A DNA stretch of 64,000 nucleotides from Mycolicibacterium sp. P9-64 (GTDB lineage: Bacteria; Actinomycetota; Actinomycetes; Mycobacteriales; Mycobacteriaceae), in NCBI RefSeq assembly GCF_008329605.1, contig NZ_NPKO01000007.1:372001-436000 (forward strand), in the 5' to 3' direction. Positions 7,408 through 16,174 of the stretch are shown here, piece by piece. Numbering within the stretch: the stretch's first letter is position 1; every line of letters starts with the position of its first letter. The position numbers and the translations under genes are program-made. The notes under the pieces were generated by a model that made no database searches, was not told the DNA's origin, and saw only the letters and a program-made list of their open reading frames with translations.

Positions 7408-8139
7408 CTAGCCACCTACGATGGGTTGGCCGACTACCCAGATCGCTTGTGCCGCAGGGCTTCCCAGGTCGACGGTGGTTTCGGCCGAGCCTCCGACGAT
7501 CGCGGGGTCCACTGGTGACGTGATGGCCACCGAGATCATGCCTGCGAAGTCGCGACGGGCCACCACCCGCAGCTGGGAGTCAAGGTTGATTCCGACGCTG
7601 TCGAAGTACCGCAGCATCTCCGGATCGGCGTCCGAGATCCGTGCGACGGTGCCTGCCTCGCCGTCGTGACAATCCGACAGTTGTCGTGCGGGAGGGGTGG
7701 GCACCTGGCCGTCGGCGGCGGGGATCGGATCGCCGTGCGGGTCGCGAGTGGGGTGCCCCAACTTGGCGTCGATGCGGTCCAGCATCCGGTCGGAGACGGC
7801 GTGCTCGAGGATCTCTGCCTCGTCGTGGACCTCGTCCCAGCCGTAGCCGAGTTCGTTGACGAGGAACGTCTCCATCAGGCGATGGCGGCGGACCATGGCC
7901 AGCGCGGCCTTGCGGCCCGCTTCGGTGAGCGTCACGGCGCCGTACTTCTCGTGGTCGACGAGCCCCTGGTCGGCCAGCTTGCGGATGGACTCCGACGCCG
8001 TGCTCGCCGAGACGCCGATGCGTTCGGCGAGCATCTTGGTGCTGACCTTCTCCCGCGACCATTCCTGGGCGGTCCAGATGACCTTCAAATAGTCCTGGGC
8101 GACGGTCGAAAGGTCGCGTTCGTTGCCTTCAGGACTCAC
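7408..8139 (-). CDS. mntR: DtxR/MntR-family metal-dependent repressor
   Basis: 243 residues from GTG 8139 (VSPEGNERDLSTVAQDYLKV). An N-terminal winged helix (MLAERIGVSASTASESIRKLADQGLV) is followed by the metal-binding dimerisation domain rich in His/Glu (HRLMETFLVNELGYGWDEVHDEAEILEH) and a C-terminal FeoA/SH3-like domain. It is the equivalent of SirR/MntR (Rv2788), which represses manganese import when Mn(II) is plentiful. It converges with fadE21 and is divergent from ribF. The upstream sequence includes TTTAGGCAA, which could be an autoregulatory half-site, but I cannot see a full box. Confidence 0.88.
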   Translation of the reverse strand: MSPEGNERDLSTVAQDYLKVIWTAQEWSREKVSTKMLAERIGVSASTASESIRKLADQGLVDHEKYGAVTLTEAGRKAALAMVRRHRLMETFLVNELGYGWDEVHDEAEILEHAVSDRMLDRIDAKLGHPTRDPHGDPIPAADGQVPTPPARQLSDCHDGEAGTVARISDADPEMLRYFDSVGINLDSQLRVVARRDFAGMISVAITSPVDPAIVGGSAETTVDLGSPAAQAIWVVGQPIVGG

Positions 8140-8220
8140 GTTGAAGAAGTTTAGGCAATCTTCACCGCTACCGGGCATCCAGCGCAGCCGAGGGGACCGG
8201 CGCGTCGTAGGCTTGCACCC

Positions 8221-9204
8221 GTGCAGCGCTGGCGGGGTCAAGATGAGATCCCCACCGACTGGGGCCGATGCGTCCTCACGATCGGCGTGTTCGACGGGGT
8301 GCACCGCGGACATGCCGAACTGATCAATCACGCGGTCAAGGCCGCGCGGTCCCGCGAGGTTCCCGCGGTGCTGATGACGTTCGACCCCCATCCGATGGAG
8401 GTCGTGTTCCCCGGCAGCCACCCGGCCCAGCTCACGACGCTGACCCGACGCGCCGAACTCGTCGAGGAGATGGGTATCGACGTCTTCCTCGTCATGCCGT
8501 TCACCTCCGACTTCATGAAGCTGACGCCCGAGCGCTATGTGCACGAGCTGCTCGTCGAGCGTCTCCACGTCGTCGAGGTGGTGGTGGGGGAGAACTTCAC
8601 CTTCGGCAAGAAGGCCGCAGGAAACGTCTCCATGTTGCGCAAGGCCGGCGAACGCTTCGGCTTCGCCGTCGAGAGCATGACCTTGGTCTCCGAGGTGTCC
8701 GACGCCGACCGCGACCAGGCCGTCACCTTCTCGTCCACCTACATCCGGTCGTGTGTCGATGCCGGGGACATGATCGCCGCCACCGAGGCGCTTGGCAGGC
8801 CACACCGCGTGGAGGGCGTGGTGGTGCGCGGTGACGGTCGCGGCAGGGTGCTCGGTTATCCCACCGCCAACGTGGCACCGCCGATGTTCTCGGCGATTCC
8901 CGCCGACGGGGTGTACGCGGCGTGGTTCACCGTGTTGGGCCACGGCGCGACGATGGGCACCGTCACCCCTGGTGAGCGGTACCAGGCTGCGGTGTCGGTG
9001 GGCACCAACCCGACATTCTCGGGCCGCACCCGCACTGTGGAGGCGTTCGTCCTCGACACCGAGGCCGACTTGTACGGTCAGCACGTCGCCGTCGACTTCG
9101 TCGCCCGCATCCGGCCTCAGGAGAGGTTCGACTCGGTCGACGACCTCATCGTGGCGATGGGCGGCGACACCGAGAAGGCGCGCAACATCCTGTCCGCGCA
9201 CTGA
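8221..9204 (+). CDS. ribF: Bifunctional riboflavin kinase / FAD synthetase
   Basis: 327 residues from GTG 8221. The N-terminal adenylyltransferase domain has GVFDGVHRGH at residues 22-31 and TFDPHPMEVV. The C-terminal flavokinase domain has GDGRGRVLGYPTANV. Together they convert riboflavin to FMN and then FAD. Length is normal for actinobacterial RibF. It is divergent from mntR and lies upstream of rpsO, as in other mycobacteria. Confidence 0.95.
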   Translation: MQRWRGQDEIPTDWGRCVLTIGVFDGVHRGHAELINHAVKAARSREVPAVLMTFDPHPMEVVFPGSHPAQLTTLTRRAELVEEMGIDVFLVMPFTSDFMKLTPERYVHELLVERLHVVEVVVGENFTFGKKAAGNVSMLRKAGERFGFAVESMTLVSEVSDADRDQAVTFSSTYIRSCVDAGDMIAATEALGRPHRVEGVVVRGDGRGRVLGYPTANVAPPMFSAIPADGVYAAWFTVLGHGATMGTVTPGERYQAAVSVGTNPTFSGRTRTVEAFVLDTEADLYGQHVAVDFVARIRPQERFDSVDDLIVAMGGDTEKARNILSAH

Positions 9205-9226
9205 CGGTTCCGGCCGCCAACCACGA

Positions 9227-9256
9227 TTCGGAGCTGGCACCAGCGCACTGTTAGAC
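9227..9256 (+). promoter_or_regulatory. Possible rpsO promoter
   Basis: TTCGGA (9227-9232) and TTAGAC (9251-9256) are separated by 18 bp, about 85 bp upstream of the rpsO start. It is a weak match to the mycobacterial consensus and is placed by position as much as by sequence. Confidence 0.3.
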
Positions 9257-9339
9257 TTTCCGGCGACCCAGCACAGCTGCAGTTCGCGGCGGCCGTGCCT
9301 CAGATAAACCTCGCGGACCGATTTCGATGGAGTAATTTC

Positions 9340-9609
9340 GTGGCGCTCACTGCCGAACAGAAAAAAGAGATCCTTGGCCAGTATGGCCTGCACGAGACCG
9401 ATACCGGTTCGCCGGAGGCGCAGGTCGCGATGCTCACCAAGCGCATCTCGGATCTCACCGAGCACCTCAAGCTGCACAAGCACGATCACCACTCGCGGCG
9501 CGGACTGCTGCTGCTCGTCGGTCGTCGCCGCCGGTTGCTGAAGTACATCGCCCAGGTCGACGTGGCGCGCTACCGCTCGTTGATCGAGCGCCTGGGCCTG
9601 CGCCGCTGA
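9340..9609 (+). CDS. rpsO: 30S ribosomal protein S15
   Basis: 89 residues, GTG start (VALTAEQKKEILGQYG). The S15 signature is complete: ETDTGSPEAQVAMLTKRI, LKLHKHDHHSRRGL and RRRRLLKYIA, the residues that contact 16S rRNA helices. The GTG is preceded by TGGAG. It is encoded ahead of pnp, an arrangement also known in E. coli, with a small lipoprotein gene in between. The stop codon overlaps the apparent start of that lipoprotein. Confidence 0.96.
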   Translation: MALTAEQKKEILGQYGLHETDTGSPEAQVAMLTKRISDLTEHLKLHKHDHHSRRGLLLLVGRRRRLLKYIAQVDVARYRSLIERLGLRR

Positions 9610-10103
9610 CGCGAGCGCTTCGCGCTGCCGCGATCACGTCGGCCGCACTCATCGCGCTGGTTGCTTCGGGTTGCTCGTCCGCGGCTGCCGCAGACCTGCA
9701 GGTGGGGGACTGTCTCAACGTCGGCGGGCCGCCCGATCGCGCCGAGGTCGCCAGGGTCGAATGTGGTAGCACCGCATCGAACTTCAAGGTGATCTCGACG
9801 GTGCAGGACACCGAACATTGCCCGTCCGACGCGGACTCGTACTACTCGACGCGCAGCTCGTTCAGCGGCTCCGGCACCACGGTGTGCATGGACGTCGACT
9901 GGGTCATCGGTGGCTGCATGAGCATCGACCCCGAGAACGACAGAGATCCGGTCCGGGTGGACTGCAACGACGCGTCCGCACCGACCCGGCAGCGCGCCAC
10001 TCAGGTACTGACGAAGGTCGCCAACGTCGATCAGTGCGGTACCGGCGTCGGCTACGCCTACGACGAACGCCAGTTCACGGTGTGCGTCGAGGACGTCTCG
10101 TAA
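9606..10103 (+). CDS. lppU: LppU-like lipoprotein with apparent CTG start
   Basis: 165 residues if translated from CTG 9606. The frame encodes a good lipoprotein signal peptide (ALRAAAITSAALIALVASGC, lipobox VASGC with Cys at about residue 23) followed by a secreted domain with several cysteines (DCLNVGG, VECGS, HCPSD, CGTGVGYAYDERQFTVCVE). No in-frame ATG, GTG or TTG precedes the signal peptide. The first standard start (GTG 9702) falls after the lipobox Cys. CTGA at 9606-9609 overlaps the rpsO stop, so re-initiation at CTG is plausible. The alternative is a mutated start. Position equals lppU (Rv2784c); function unknown. Confidence 0.65.
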   Translation: MTRALRAAAITSAALIALVASGCSSAAAADLQVGDCLNVGGPPDRAEVARVECGSTASNFKVISTVQDTEHCPSDADSYYSTRSSFSGSGTTVCMDVDWVIGGCMSIDPENDRDPVRVDCNDASAPTRQRATQVLTKVANVDQCGTGVGYAYDERQFTVCVEDVS

Positions 10104-10264
10104 GCCGTCCCGTTGGGCAATCGGACGATTGCCGCGGTGTAACATGAACGTGTTTTGAGCCACGTTGGGCTCGAACATCCGGTGCGGTTCGCGCAACATC
10201 CGCGTGCACCGTTCCAGCGCTCCACCTCGAGGACCCGCTCTCGCATGGGCGGTCTTCGGTAGTG

Positions 10265-10286
10265 GCGGCCGGTACTCGCCGGCCGC
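10265..10286 (+). other. Strong stem-loop in the pnp leader
   Basis: GCGGCCGG, loop TACTCG, CCGGCCGC: eight perfect G-C pairs in the 283-bp region between the lipoprotein stop and pnp. No U-tract follows, so it is not a classical terminator. In E. coli the pnp leader hairpin is cut by RNase III for autoregulation. The same role here is only an analogy. Confidence 0.55.
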
Positions 10287-10386
10287 TTCGATCGACGGCC
10301 GTCAGGATTTCTGGGTTCTCTCGCGTGGCTCGCGAAATGGGGTGCGAAACCGCACCACACGAGAACTAAAGAGGTCTGACAAACGT

Positions 10387-12708
10387 ATGTCTGCAACTGA
10401 AATAGAAGACGGCGTATTCGAGGCGACAGCCGTCATCGACAACGGGAGCTTCGGCACCCGCACCATCCGCTTCGAGACCGGCCGGCTGGCCCAGCAGGCC
10501 GCTGGCGCCGTCGTCGCCTACCTCGACGACGAGACCATGCTGCTGTCGGCGACCACCGCCAGCAAGTCCCCCAAGGACCATTTCGACTTCTTCCCGCTCA
10601 CGATCGACGTCGAGGAGCGGATGTACGCCGCCGGCCGCATCCCCGGCTCGTTCTTCCGCCGCGAGGGCAGGCCCTCCACGGACGCGATCCTGACCTGTCG
10701 GCTCATCGACCGGCCGCTGCGTCCCACGTTCGTCAGCGGGCTGCGCAACGAGATCCAGGTCGTCGTGACGGTCCTGAGCCTCGATCCCAAGGATCTGTAC
10801 GACGTGCTGGCGATCAACGCCGCGTCGGCGTCGACCCAGATCTCCGGCCTGCCGTTCGCGGGCCCGGTCGGTGGCGTGCGCGTCGCGCTGATCCCCACCT
10901 CTGAAAACCGTGCGGGTCAGTGGGTCGCATTCCCGACCGTCGAGCAGCTCGAAGGCGCCGTGTTCGACATGGTCGTCGCGGGCCGCAAGGTCGAGGATGC
11001 CGCCGGAAACAATGACGTCGCGATCATGATGGTCGAGGCCGAGGCCACCGACAACGTCATCGAGCTCATCGCCGGTGGCGCGGGAGCGCCGACCGAGAGC
11101 GTCGTGGCCGAGGGCCTCGAGGCCGCCAAGCCGTTCATCGCCGCACTCTGCACGGCCCAGCAGGAGCTGGCCGCGGCCGCAGGCAAGGAAACCGGCGATT
11201 ACCCGGTGTTCCCGGACTACCAGGACGACGTGTTCTACGCCGTGTCCTCGGTGGCGACCGACGAGCTGGCCAAGGCGCTGACCATCGCAGGCAAGGAAGA
11301 GCGCAACGACCGCACCGACGAGATCAAGGTCGAGGTCCTGGAGCGGCTGTCCGAGCAGTTCTCGGGCCGCGAGAAGGAGATCGGCGCTGCGTACCGGTCG
11401 CTGACCAAGAAGCTGGTCCGCCAGCGCATCCTCACCGACCACTTCCGCATCGACGGCCGCGGCATCACGGACATCCGTGCGCTGTCGGCGGAGGTCGCCG
11501 TCATCCCGCGTGCGCACGGCAGCGCGTTGTTCGAGCGTGGCGAGACGCAGATCATGGGCGTCACGACGCTCGACATGGTCAAGATGGCCCAGCAGATCGA
11601 CTCGCTCGGCCCGGAGAAGACCAAGCGCTACATGCACCACTACAACTTCCCGCCGTACTCGACCGGTGAGACCGGCCGTGTCGGTTCGCCCAAGCGCCGC
11701 GAGATCGGCCATGGGGCGCTCGCTGAGCGGGCCCTCATGCCGGTGTTGCCGAGCATCGAGGAGTTCCCGTACGCCATCCGTCAGGTCTCCGAGGCGCTGA
11801 GCTCCAACGGCTCGACGTCGATGGGCTCGGTGTGTGCGTCGACGCTGTCGCTGCTCAACGCCGGTGTGCCGCTGAAGGCGCCGGTCGCGGGTATCGCCAT
11901 GGGTCTGGTGTCCGACGACGTAGAAGTTCCAGGGGGAGAGGGAAAGGTTGAGCGGCGCTTCGTCACTCTGACCGACATCCTCGGCGCCGAGGATGCCTTC
12001 GGCGACATGGACTTCAAGTGCGCGGGCACCAAGGACTTCGTCACCGCATTGCAGTTGGACACGAAGCTCGACGGCATTCCGTCGCAGGTGCTGGCAGGCG
12101 CGCTGGCGCAGGCCAAGGATGCGCGCATCACGATCCTCGAGGTCATGGCCGAGGCCATCGACGAGCCCGACGAGATGAGCCCGTACGCGCCGCGGATCAC
12201 CACGATCAAGGTGCCGATCGACAAGATCGGTGAGGTCATCGGACCCAAGGGCAAGATGATCAACTCGATCACCGAGCAGACGGGTGCCTCGATCTCGATC
12301 GAGGATGACGGCACCGTGTTCGTCGGCGCGGCCGACGGCCTGTCGGCGCAGGCTGCGATCGACATGATCAACGCCATCGCCAACCCGCAGCTGCCCAAGA
12401 TCGGTGAGCGGTTCCTCGGAACGGTGGTGAAGACCACTGACTTTGGAGCTTTCGTTTCCTTGCTGCCCGGTCGGGACGGGCTGGTGCACATCTCCAAGCT
12501 CGGCCGCGGCAAGCGCATCGCCAAGGTCGAGGACGTGGTGAAGCTCGGCGACAAGCTGCGCGTGGAGATCGCCGACATCGACAACCGCGGGAAGATCTCG
12601 CTGGTGCTCGTTGCCGAGGATGAATCGGCCGAAGCGTCTGACACGGCCAACGGTGCTGCTGCGGATTCGGGTGCGGCACCTGCCGATGCCGCGACCGCCA
12701 GTAACTGA
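10387..12708 (+). CDS. pnp: Polynucleotide phosphorylase
   Basis: 773 residues from ATG 10387. Two RNase PH domains are present: the first with FFPLTIDVEERMYAAGRIPGSFFRREGRPS, the second with RAHGSALFERGETQ and the GSTSMGSVCASTL active-site region. A KH domain (IGPKGKMINSITEQTGASI) and an S1 domain (GTVVKTTDFGAFVSLLPGRDGLVHIS) follow, then an Ala/Ser-rich tail. It degrades RNA 3' to 5' with phosphate. A long structured leader precedes it. Its 3' end overlaps the pepR start by 23 bp. RNase J, the other mycobacterial RNA-decay nuclease, is at 38127-39836. Confidence 0.97.
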   Translation: MSATEIEDGVFEATAVIDNGSFGTRTIRFETGRLAQQAAGAVVAYLDDETMLLSATTASKSPKDHFDFFPLTIDVEERMYAAGRIPGSFFRREGRPSTDAILTCRLIDRPLRPTFVSGLRNEIQVVVTVLSLDPKDLYDVLAINAASASTQISGLPFAGPVGGVRVALIPTSENRAGQWVAFPTVEQLEGAVFDMVVAGRKVEDAAGNNDVAIMMVEAEATDNVIELIAGGAGAPTESVVAEGLEAAKPFIAALCTAQQELAAAAGKETGDYPVFPDYQDDVFYAVSSVATDELAKALTIAGKEERNDRTDEIKVEVLERLSEQFSGREKEIGAAYRSLTKKLVRQRILTDHFRIDGRGITDIRALSAEVAVIPRAHGSALFERGETQIMGVTTLDMVKMAQQIDSLGPEKTKRYMHHYNFPPYSTGETGRVGSPKRREIGHGALAERALMPVLPSIEEFPYAIRQVSEALSSNGSTSMGSVCASTLSLLNAGVPLKAPVAGIAMGLVSDDVEVPGGEGKVERRFVTLTDILGAEDAFGDMDFKCAGTKDFVTALQLDTKLDGIPSQVLAGALAQAKDARITILEVMAEAIDEPDEMSPYAPRITTIKVPIDKIGEVIGPKGKMINSITEQTGASISIEDDGTVFVGAADGLSAQAAIDMINAIANPQLPKIGERFLGTVVKTTDFGAFVSLLPGRDGLVHISKLGRGKRIAKVEDVVKLGDKLRVEIADIDNRGKISLVLVAEDESAEASDTANGAAADSGAAPADAATASN

Positions 12709-13987
12709 TTCGGTACGGCGCACGACCCTTCCAGGAGGGCTGCGCGTCGTCACGGAATTTCTCCCGTCGGTTCATTCCGTATCGGTGGGAGTGTGGGTAG
12801 GCGTCGGGTCACGCGATGAAGGTCGTAGCGTGGCCGGCGCCGCCCACTTCCTTGAACACCTGCTGTTCAAGTCGACGCCCACCCGCACGGCGGTGGAGAT
12901 CGCTCAGGCGGTCGACGCCGTCGGCGGGGAGCTGAACGCGTTCACCGCGCGCGAGCACACGTGTTACTACGCGCACGTGCTCGACACCGACCTGGAACTG
13001 GCGGTCGACCTGGTGGCCGACGTCGTGCTGCGTGGGCGCTGCGCTGCCGAGGACGTCGACGTGGAGCGCGACGTCGTGCTCGAAGAGATCGCGATGCGCG
13101 ACGACGACCCCGAGGACACCCTCGGGGACGTGTTCCTGTCCGCGATGTTCAGTGGACATCCGGTGGGCCGCCCGGTCATTGGCAGTGTCGAGTCGATTTC
13201 GGAGATGTCGCGGGCGCAGCTGCACTCCTTCCACGTCCGGCGCTACACGCCGGAGCGGATGATCGTCGCGGTGGCCGGCAACGTCGACCACGACCACGTC
13301 GTCGCTCTGGTCAAGGAGCACTTCGGGCCGCGGCTGGTGCGTGGGCGCGAGCCGGTGGCCCCGCGCAAGGGCAACGGTCGTGTTCCCGGTCAACCGACGC
13401 TGGAAGTGGTCCAGCGCGACGGCGAGCAGACACACATGTTCCTCGGCGTGCGGACACCTGGCAGGCACTGGGATCACCGGTGGGCCCTCTCAGTGCTCAA
13501 CAGCGCTCTCGGTGGGGGCCTGAGTTCCCGTCTGTTCCAACAGATCCGGGAGACGCGCGGGTTGGCCTACTCGGTGTACTCGACGGTCGACACGTTCTCC
13601 GACTCCGGCGCACTTTCGGTCTACGCGGCGTGTCTTCCCGAGCGGTTCGACGAGGTGGTCCGGGTGACCACCGACGTGCTGGCCGAGGTGGCACGCGACG
13701 GCATCACCGAGAACGAGTGGCGAATTGCCAAGGGCTCCATGCGGGGTGGGCTGGTGCTCGGGCTGGAGGACTCCGGCTCGCGGATGCACCGCATCGGGCG
13801 AAGCGAGCTCAACTACGGCAAGCATCGCAGCATTCCGCAGACCCTCGAGCAGATCGACGCCGTCACCCTCGACGAGGTCAATGCGGTGGCGAGGCAACTG
13901 CTGAGCAAGCCGTACGGTGCCGCGATCCTTGGACCGAAGCGGTCGAAACGCTCGTTGCCCCCGGCATTGAGGGCCATCGCCGGCTGA
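12686..13987 (+). CDS. pepR: M16-family zinc protease
   Basis: 433 residues from ATG 12686 inside the end of pnp; upstream frame is pnp antiframe sequence. The inverted zinc motif HFLEH is at residues 54-58, with the third-ligand helix ERDVVLEEIAMRDD about 75 residues later. The C-terminal half has the non-catalytic M16 repeat (GGGLSSRLFQQIRETRGLAYSVYS). It resembles mitochondrial processing peptidase beta. Overlap with pnp implies coupled translation. The substrate in mycobacteria is not established to my knowledge. Confidence 0.93.
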   Translation: MPRPPVTDSVRRTTLPGGLRVVTEFLPSVHSVSVGVWVGVGSRDEGRSVAGAAHFLEHLLFKSTPTRTAVEIAQAVDAVGGELNAFTAREHTCYYAHVLDTDLELAVDLVADVVLRGRCAAEDVDVERDVVLEEIAMRDDDPEDTLGDVFLSAMFSGHPVGRPVIGSVESISEMSRAQLHSFHVRRYTPERMIVAVAGNVDHDHVVALVKEHFGPRLVRGREPVAPRKGNGRVPGQPTLEVVQRDGEQTHMFLGVRTPGRHWDHRWALSVLNSALGGGLSSRLFQQIRETRGLAYSVYSTVDTFSDSGALSVYAACLPERFDEVVRVTTDVLAEVARDGITENEWRIAKGSMRGGLVLGLEDSGSRMHRIGRSELNYGKHRSIPQTLEQIDAVTLDEVNAVARQLLSKPYGAAILGPKRSKRSLPPALRAIAG

Positions 13988-14005
13988 TCGGTAGCGTTGA
14001 GGCCG

Positions 14006-14908
14006 ATGACTGGACTTTCTCGACGACGCGTACTGATCGGCAGTGGTCTGCTCTTGAGTGGTGGAGTGGCCGCGGGCACACCGGGGCGAGCGCTGGCCGC
14101 ACCGCCATCCGAGCCACCCGTCGAGCAACTCATCGCGGGCTTGGAGCAGGCGCACAACGCCGTCATCGGGGTGTACGCCGTCAACCTGATCTCGGGTGTG
14201 ACGATCGCCCACCGGGCTCGGGATCCGTTCGCGATGTGCTCGACGTTCAAGACCTACGCCGTGGCGCGCGTGTTGGAGATGGTTGGACGTGGTCAGCTGA
14301 CGCTGGACCAACCTGTGCTCGTCGACCCGGCTGCCGTCGTGGCCAATTCACCGCGAACCGGGCCGCGAGCCGGGACCGAGATGACGCTGTCCGAACTGTG
14401 CCAGGCGGCGCTGCAGGTCAGCGACAACACCGCGGGAAATTTGTTGCTACACACCATCGGTGGGCCGCCTGCCATCACCGCGTTCGCGCGCAGCATCGGA
14501 GACCAGCAGACGCGGCTGGACCGCTGGGAGACCGACCTGAACTCCGCGATTCCCGGCGATCTGCGCGATACCAGCACCCCTGAGGCGCTTGGTAGTGGAT
14601 ACCGCGCCCTGCTGAGCACTGAGGCACCAGGTCCGTCGACGCGTCAAACCCTGCTGGATTGGATGCGGGCCAACGAGACCTCCAGCATGCGGGCGGGGCT
14701 ACCGCCGGGCTGGACCACGGCCGACAAGACGGGCAGCGGCGGCTACGGCACCGCGAACGACGTCGGGATCGCGTACGGCCCCGACGGTCAGCACGTGCTG
14801 CTGGCGATGATGACGCGGTCGCAGGCCGACGATCCGGCGGCCGCGACGCTGCGTCCGGTCATCGGCGAGCTGACCTCATTGGTATTGCCGCGGTTGACCG
14901 AGCGCTGA
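14006..14908 (+). CDS. blaS: Class A beta-lactamase with Tat-type signal
   Basis: 300 residues from ATG 14006 (a TTG three codons upstream is possible). The signal SRRRVLIGSGLLLSGG contains a twin-arginine motif and ends near ALAAPP, so export in folded form by Tat is expected. Catalytic motifs are complete: STFK (Ser79, Lys82), SDN (139-141), the omega-loop Glu in WETDLN (Glu175) and KTG (241-243). It hydrolyses penicillins and cephalosporins. Location between pepR and ald matches blaS of M. smegmatis as I recall; M. tuberculosis blaC is elsewhere. Confidence 0.93.
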   Translation: MTGLSRRRVLIGSGLLLSGGVAAGTPGRALAAPPSEPPVEQLIAGLEQAHNAVIGVYAVNLISGVTIAHRARDPFAMCSTFKTYAVARVLEMVGRGQLTLDQPVLVDPAAVVANSPRTGPRAGTEMTLSELCQAALQVSDNTAGNLLLHTIGGPPAITAFARSIGDQQTRLDRWETDLNSAIPGDLRDTSTPEALGSGYRALLSTEAPGPSTRQTLLDWMRANETSSMRAGLPPGWTTADKTGSGGYGTANDVGIAYGPDGQHVLLAMMTRSQADDPAAATLRPVIGELTSLVLPRLTER

Positions 14909-14923
14909 ACGCGTCGTTTCTCG

Positions 14924-14955
14924 CCGGCGGCCGGAAGTATCTTCACGGCCGCCGG
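14924..14955. terminator. Bidirectional stem-loop between convergent blaS and ald
   Basis: CCGGCGGCCG pairs with CGGCCGCCGG, and the interior GAAG-TAT-CTTC extends the stem, with one bulged A. The hairpin lies in the 55-bp gap between two convergent genes. No U-tract is present, as is common for mycobacterial terminators. Confidence 0.7.
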
Positions 14956-14963
14956 TGAGCGGG

Positions 14964-16079
14964 TTAGGCGAACAGTGCCGCCGGGTCGGTGAAGGGCAGC
15001 TCCAGGTCGCTGGCCACCTGCTCGGACACCAGGGCGCCCTCGTGGGTGGACAGGCCCTTGGCCAGAGCCGGGTCGGCCTTGCACGCGGCCTGCCAACCCT
15101 TGTCGGCGAGCTTGAGCACGTACGGCATGGTCGCGTTGGTGAGCGCGAAGGTCGACGTGCGCGGGACGGCGCCCGGCATGTTGGCCACGCAGTAGAAGAC
15201 CGTGTCGTGCACCGCGAAGGTCGGATCGTCGTGCGTGGTTGGGCGGGAGTCCTCGAAGCAGCCACCCTGGTCGATCGCGATGTCGACGAGCACTGCGCCC
15301 GACTTCATGTGCGAGACCATCGCATTGGTGACGAGCTTGGGGGCCTTGGCGCCGGGGACCAGTACTGCGCCGATGACGAGATCGGCGTCCTTGACGGCTT
15401 CCTCGAGCTCCAGGGTCGACGAGTAGCGGGTCTCGATGCTGCCGCCGTACTCGGCGTCGATCTTGCGCAGGGTGTTGATGTTGAGGTCGAAGACGGTGAC
15501 GCGGGCGCCCATGCCCATGGCGACGGCGGCGGCGTTGTCGCCGGCCATTCCGCCACCGATGACGATGACCTTGGCGGGTGCGGTACCGGGGACGCCACCC
15601 ATCAGGACGCCGCGGCCGCCGTGGGTGCGCATCAGGTGGTAGGCGCCGACCTGCGCGGCAAGGCGTCCGGCGACCTCACTCATCGGCGCCAGGAGAGGAA
15701 GCGCGCCGTCAGCGGTCTGCACGGTCTCGTAGGCGATGGAGGTGGTGCCCGAGGCGATCAGCGCGTCGGTGCACGGCCTGGATGCCGCCAAGTGCAGGTA
15801 GGTGAAGAGCGTCTGGCCCTTGCGGAGGCGGCCGTACTCGGCCTCGATGGGCTCCTTGACCTTGAGCAGCAGGTCGGCTTCGGCCCAGACCTGGTCCGCG
15901 GTCGCGGCGATCTGCGCGCCTGCGGCCTTGAAGTCGTTGTCGGTGATCGCGGATCCCTCGCCTGCGCCGGCCTGGATGAGGACCTCGTGACCACGACGGG
16001 TCAACTCGGCGACACCGGCCGGGGTGATGGCAACCCGGTACTCGTTGTTCTTGATCTCAGTCGGGATTCCGACGCGCAT
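14964..16079 (-). CDS. ald: L-alanine dehydrogenase
   Basis: 371 residues from ATG 16079 after AAGGAG. The N-terminal MRVGIPTEIKNNEYRVAI, the catalytic region LFTYLHLAAS, and the Rossmann motif VIGGGMAGDNAA are all present. It interconverts L-alanine and pyruvate/ammonia with NAD; mycobacterial Ald also reduces glyoxylate and is induced in hypoxia. It is divergent from its AsnC-type regulator and convergent with blaS. Confidence 0.96.
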   Translation of the reverse strand: MRVGIPTEIKNNEYRVAITPAGVAELTRRGHEVLIQAGAGEGSAITDNDFKAAGAQIAATADQVWAEADLLLKVKEPIEAEYGRLRKGQTLFTYLHLAASRPCTDALIASGTTSIAYETVQTADGALPLLAPMSEVAGRLAAQVGAYHLMRTHGGRGVLMGGVPGTAPAKVIVIGGGMAGDNAAAVAMGMGARVTVFDLNINTLRKIDAEYGGSIETRYSSTLELEEAVKDADLVIGAVLVPGAKAPKLVTNAMVSHMKSGAVLVDIAIDQGGCFEDSRPTTHDDPTFAVHDTVFYCVANMPGAVPRTSTFALTNATMPYVLKLADKGWQAACKADPALAKGLSTHEGALVSEQVASDLELPFTDPAALFA

Positions 16080-16174
16080 TACGGCTCCTTGGCAGGCGAA
16101 ATGAATTGCATCAAGTGTGAAGAAAGATCGAATGAATGGCAATGATCATGATGATGATTCGTTAGGGTAGGTAG
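16080..16174. promoter_or_regulatory. Divergent ald/aldR control region
   Basis: 95 AT-rich bases between the divergent ald and AsnC-type genes. It contains GAATGAATGGCAATGATCAT and GATGATGATTC on the plus strand, partly symmetric ATGAT/ATCAT units of the sort AsnC/Lrp octamers bind. Exact boxes cannot be fixed by eye. Confidence 0.45.

Noticed and set aside
8140..8220. IdeR/MntR box in the mntR-ribF gap
   Set aside because: TTTAGGCAATCTTC resembles half of a DtxR-type site, but no second half is visible.
8140..9492. Extension of the mntR frame far upstream
   Set aside because: It runs antisense through ribF; MntR-like sequence begins only at GTG 8139.
10366..12753. Large minus-strand open frame opposite pnp
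   Set aside because: Composition-driven shadow; the plus frame encodes a complete PNPase and the minus frame has no family features.
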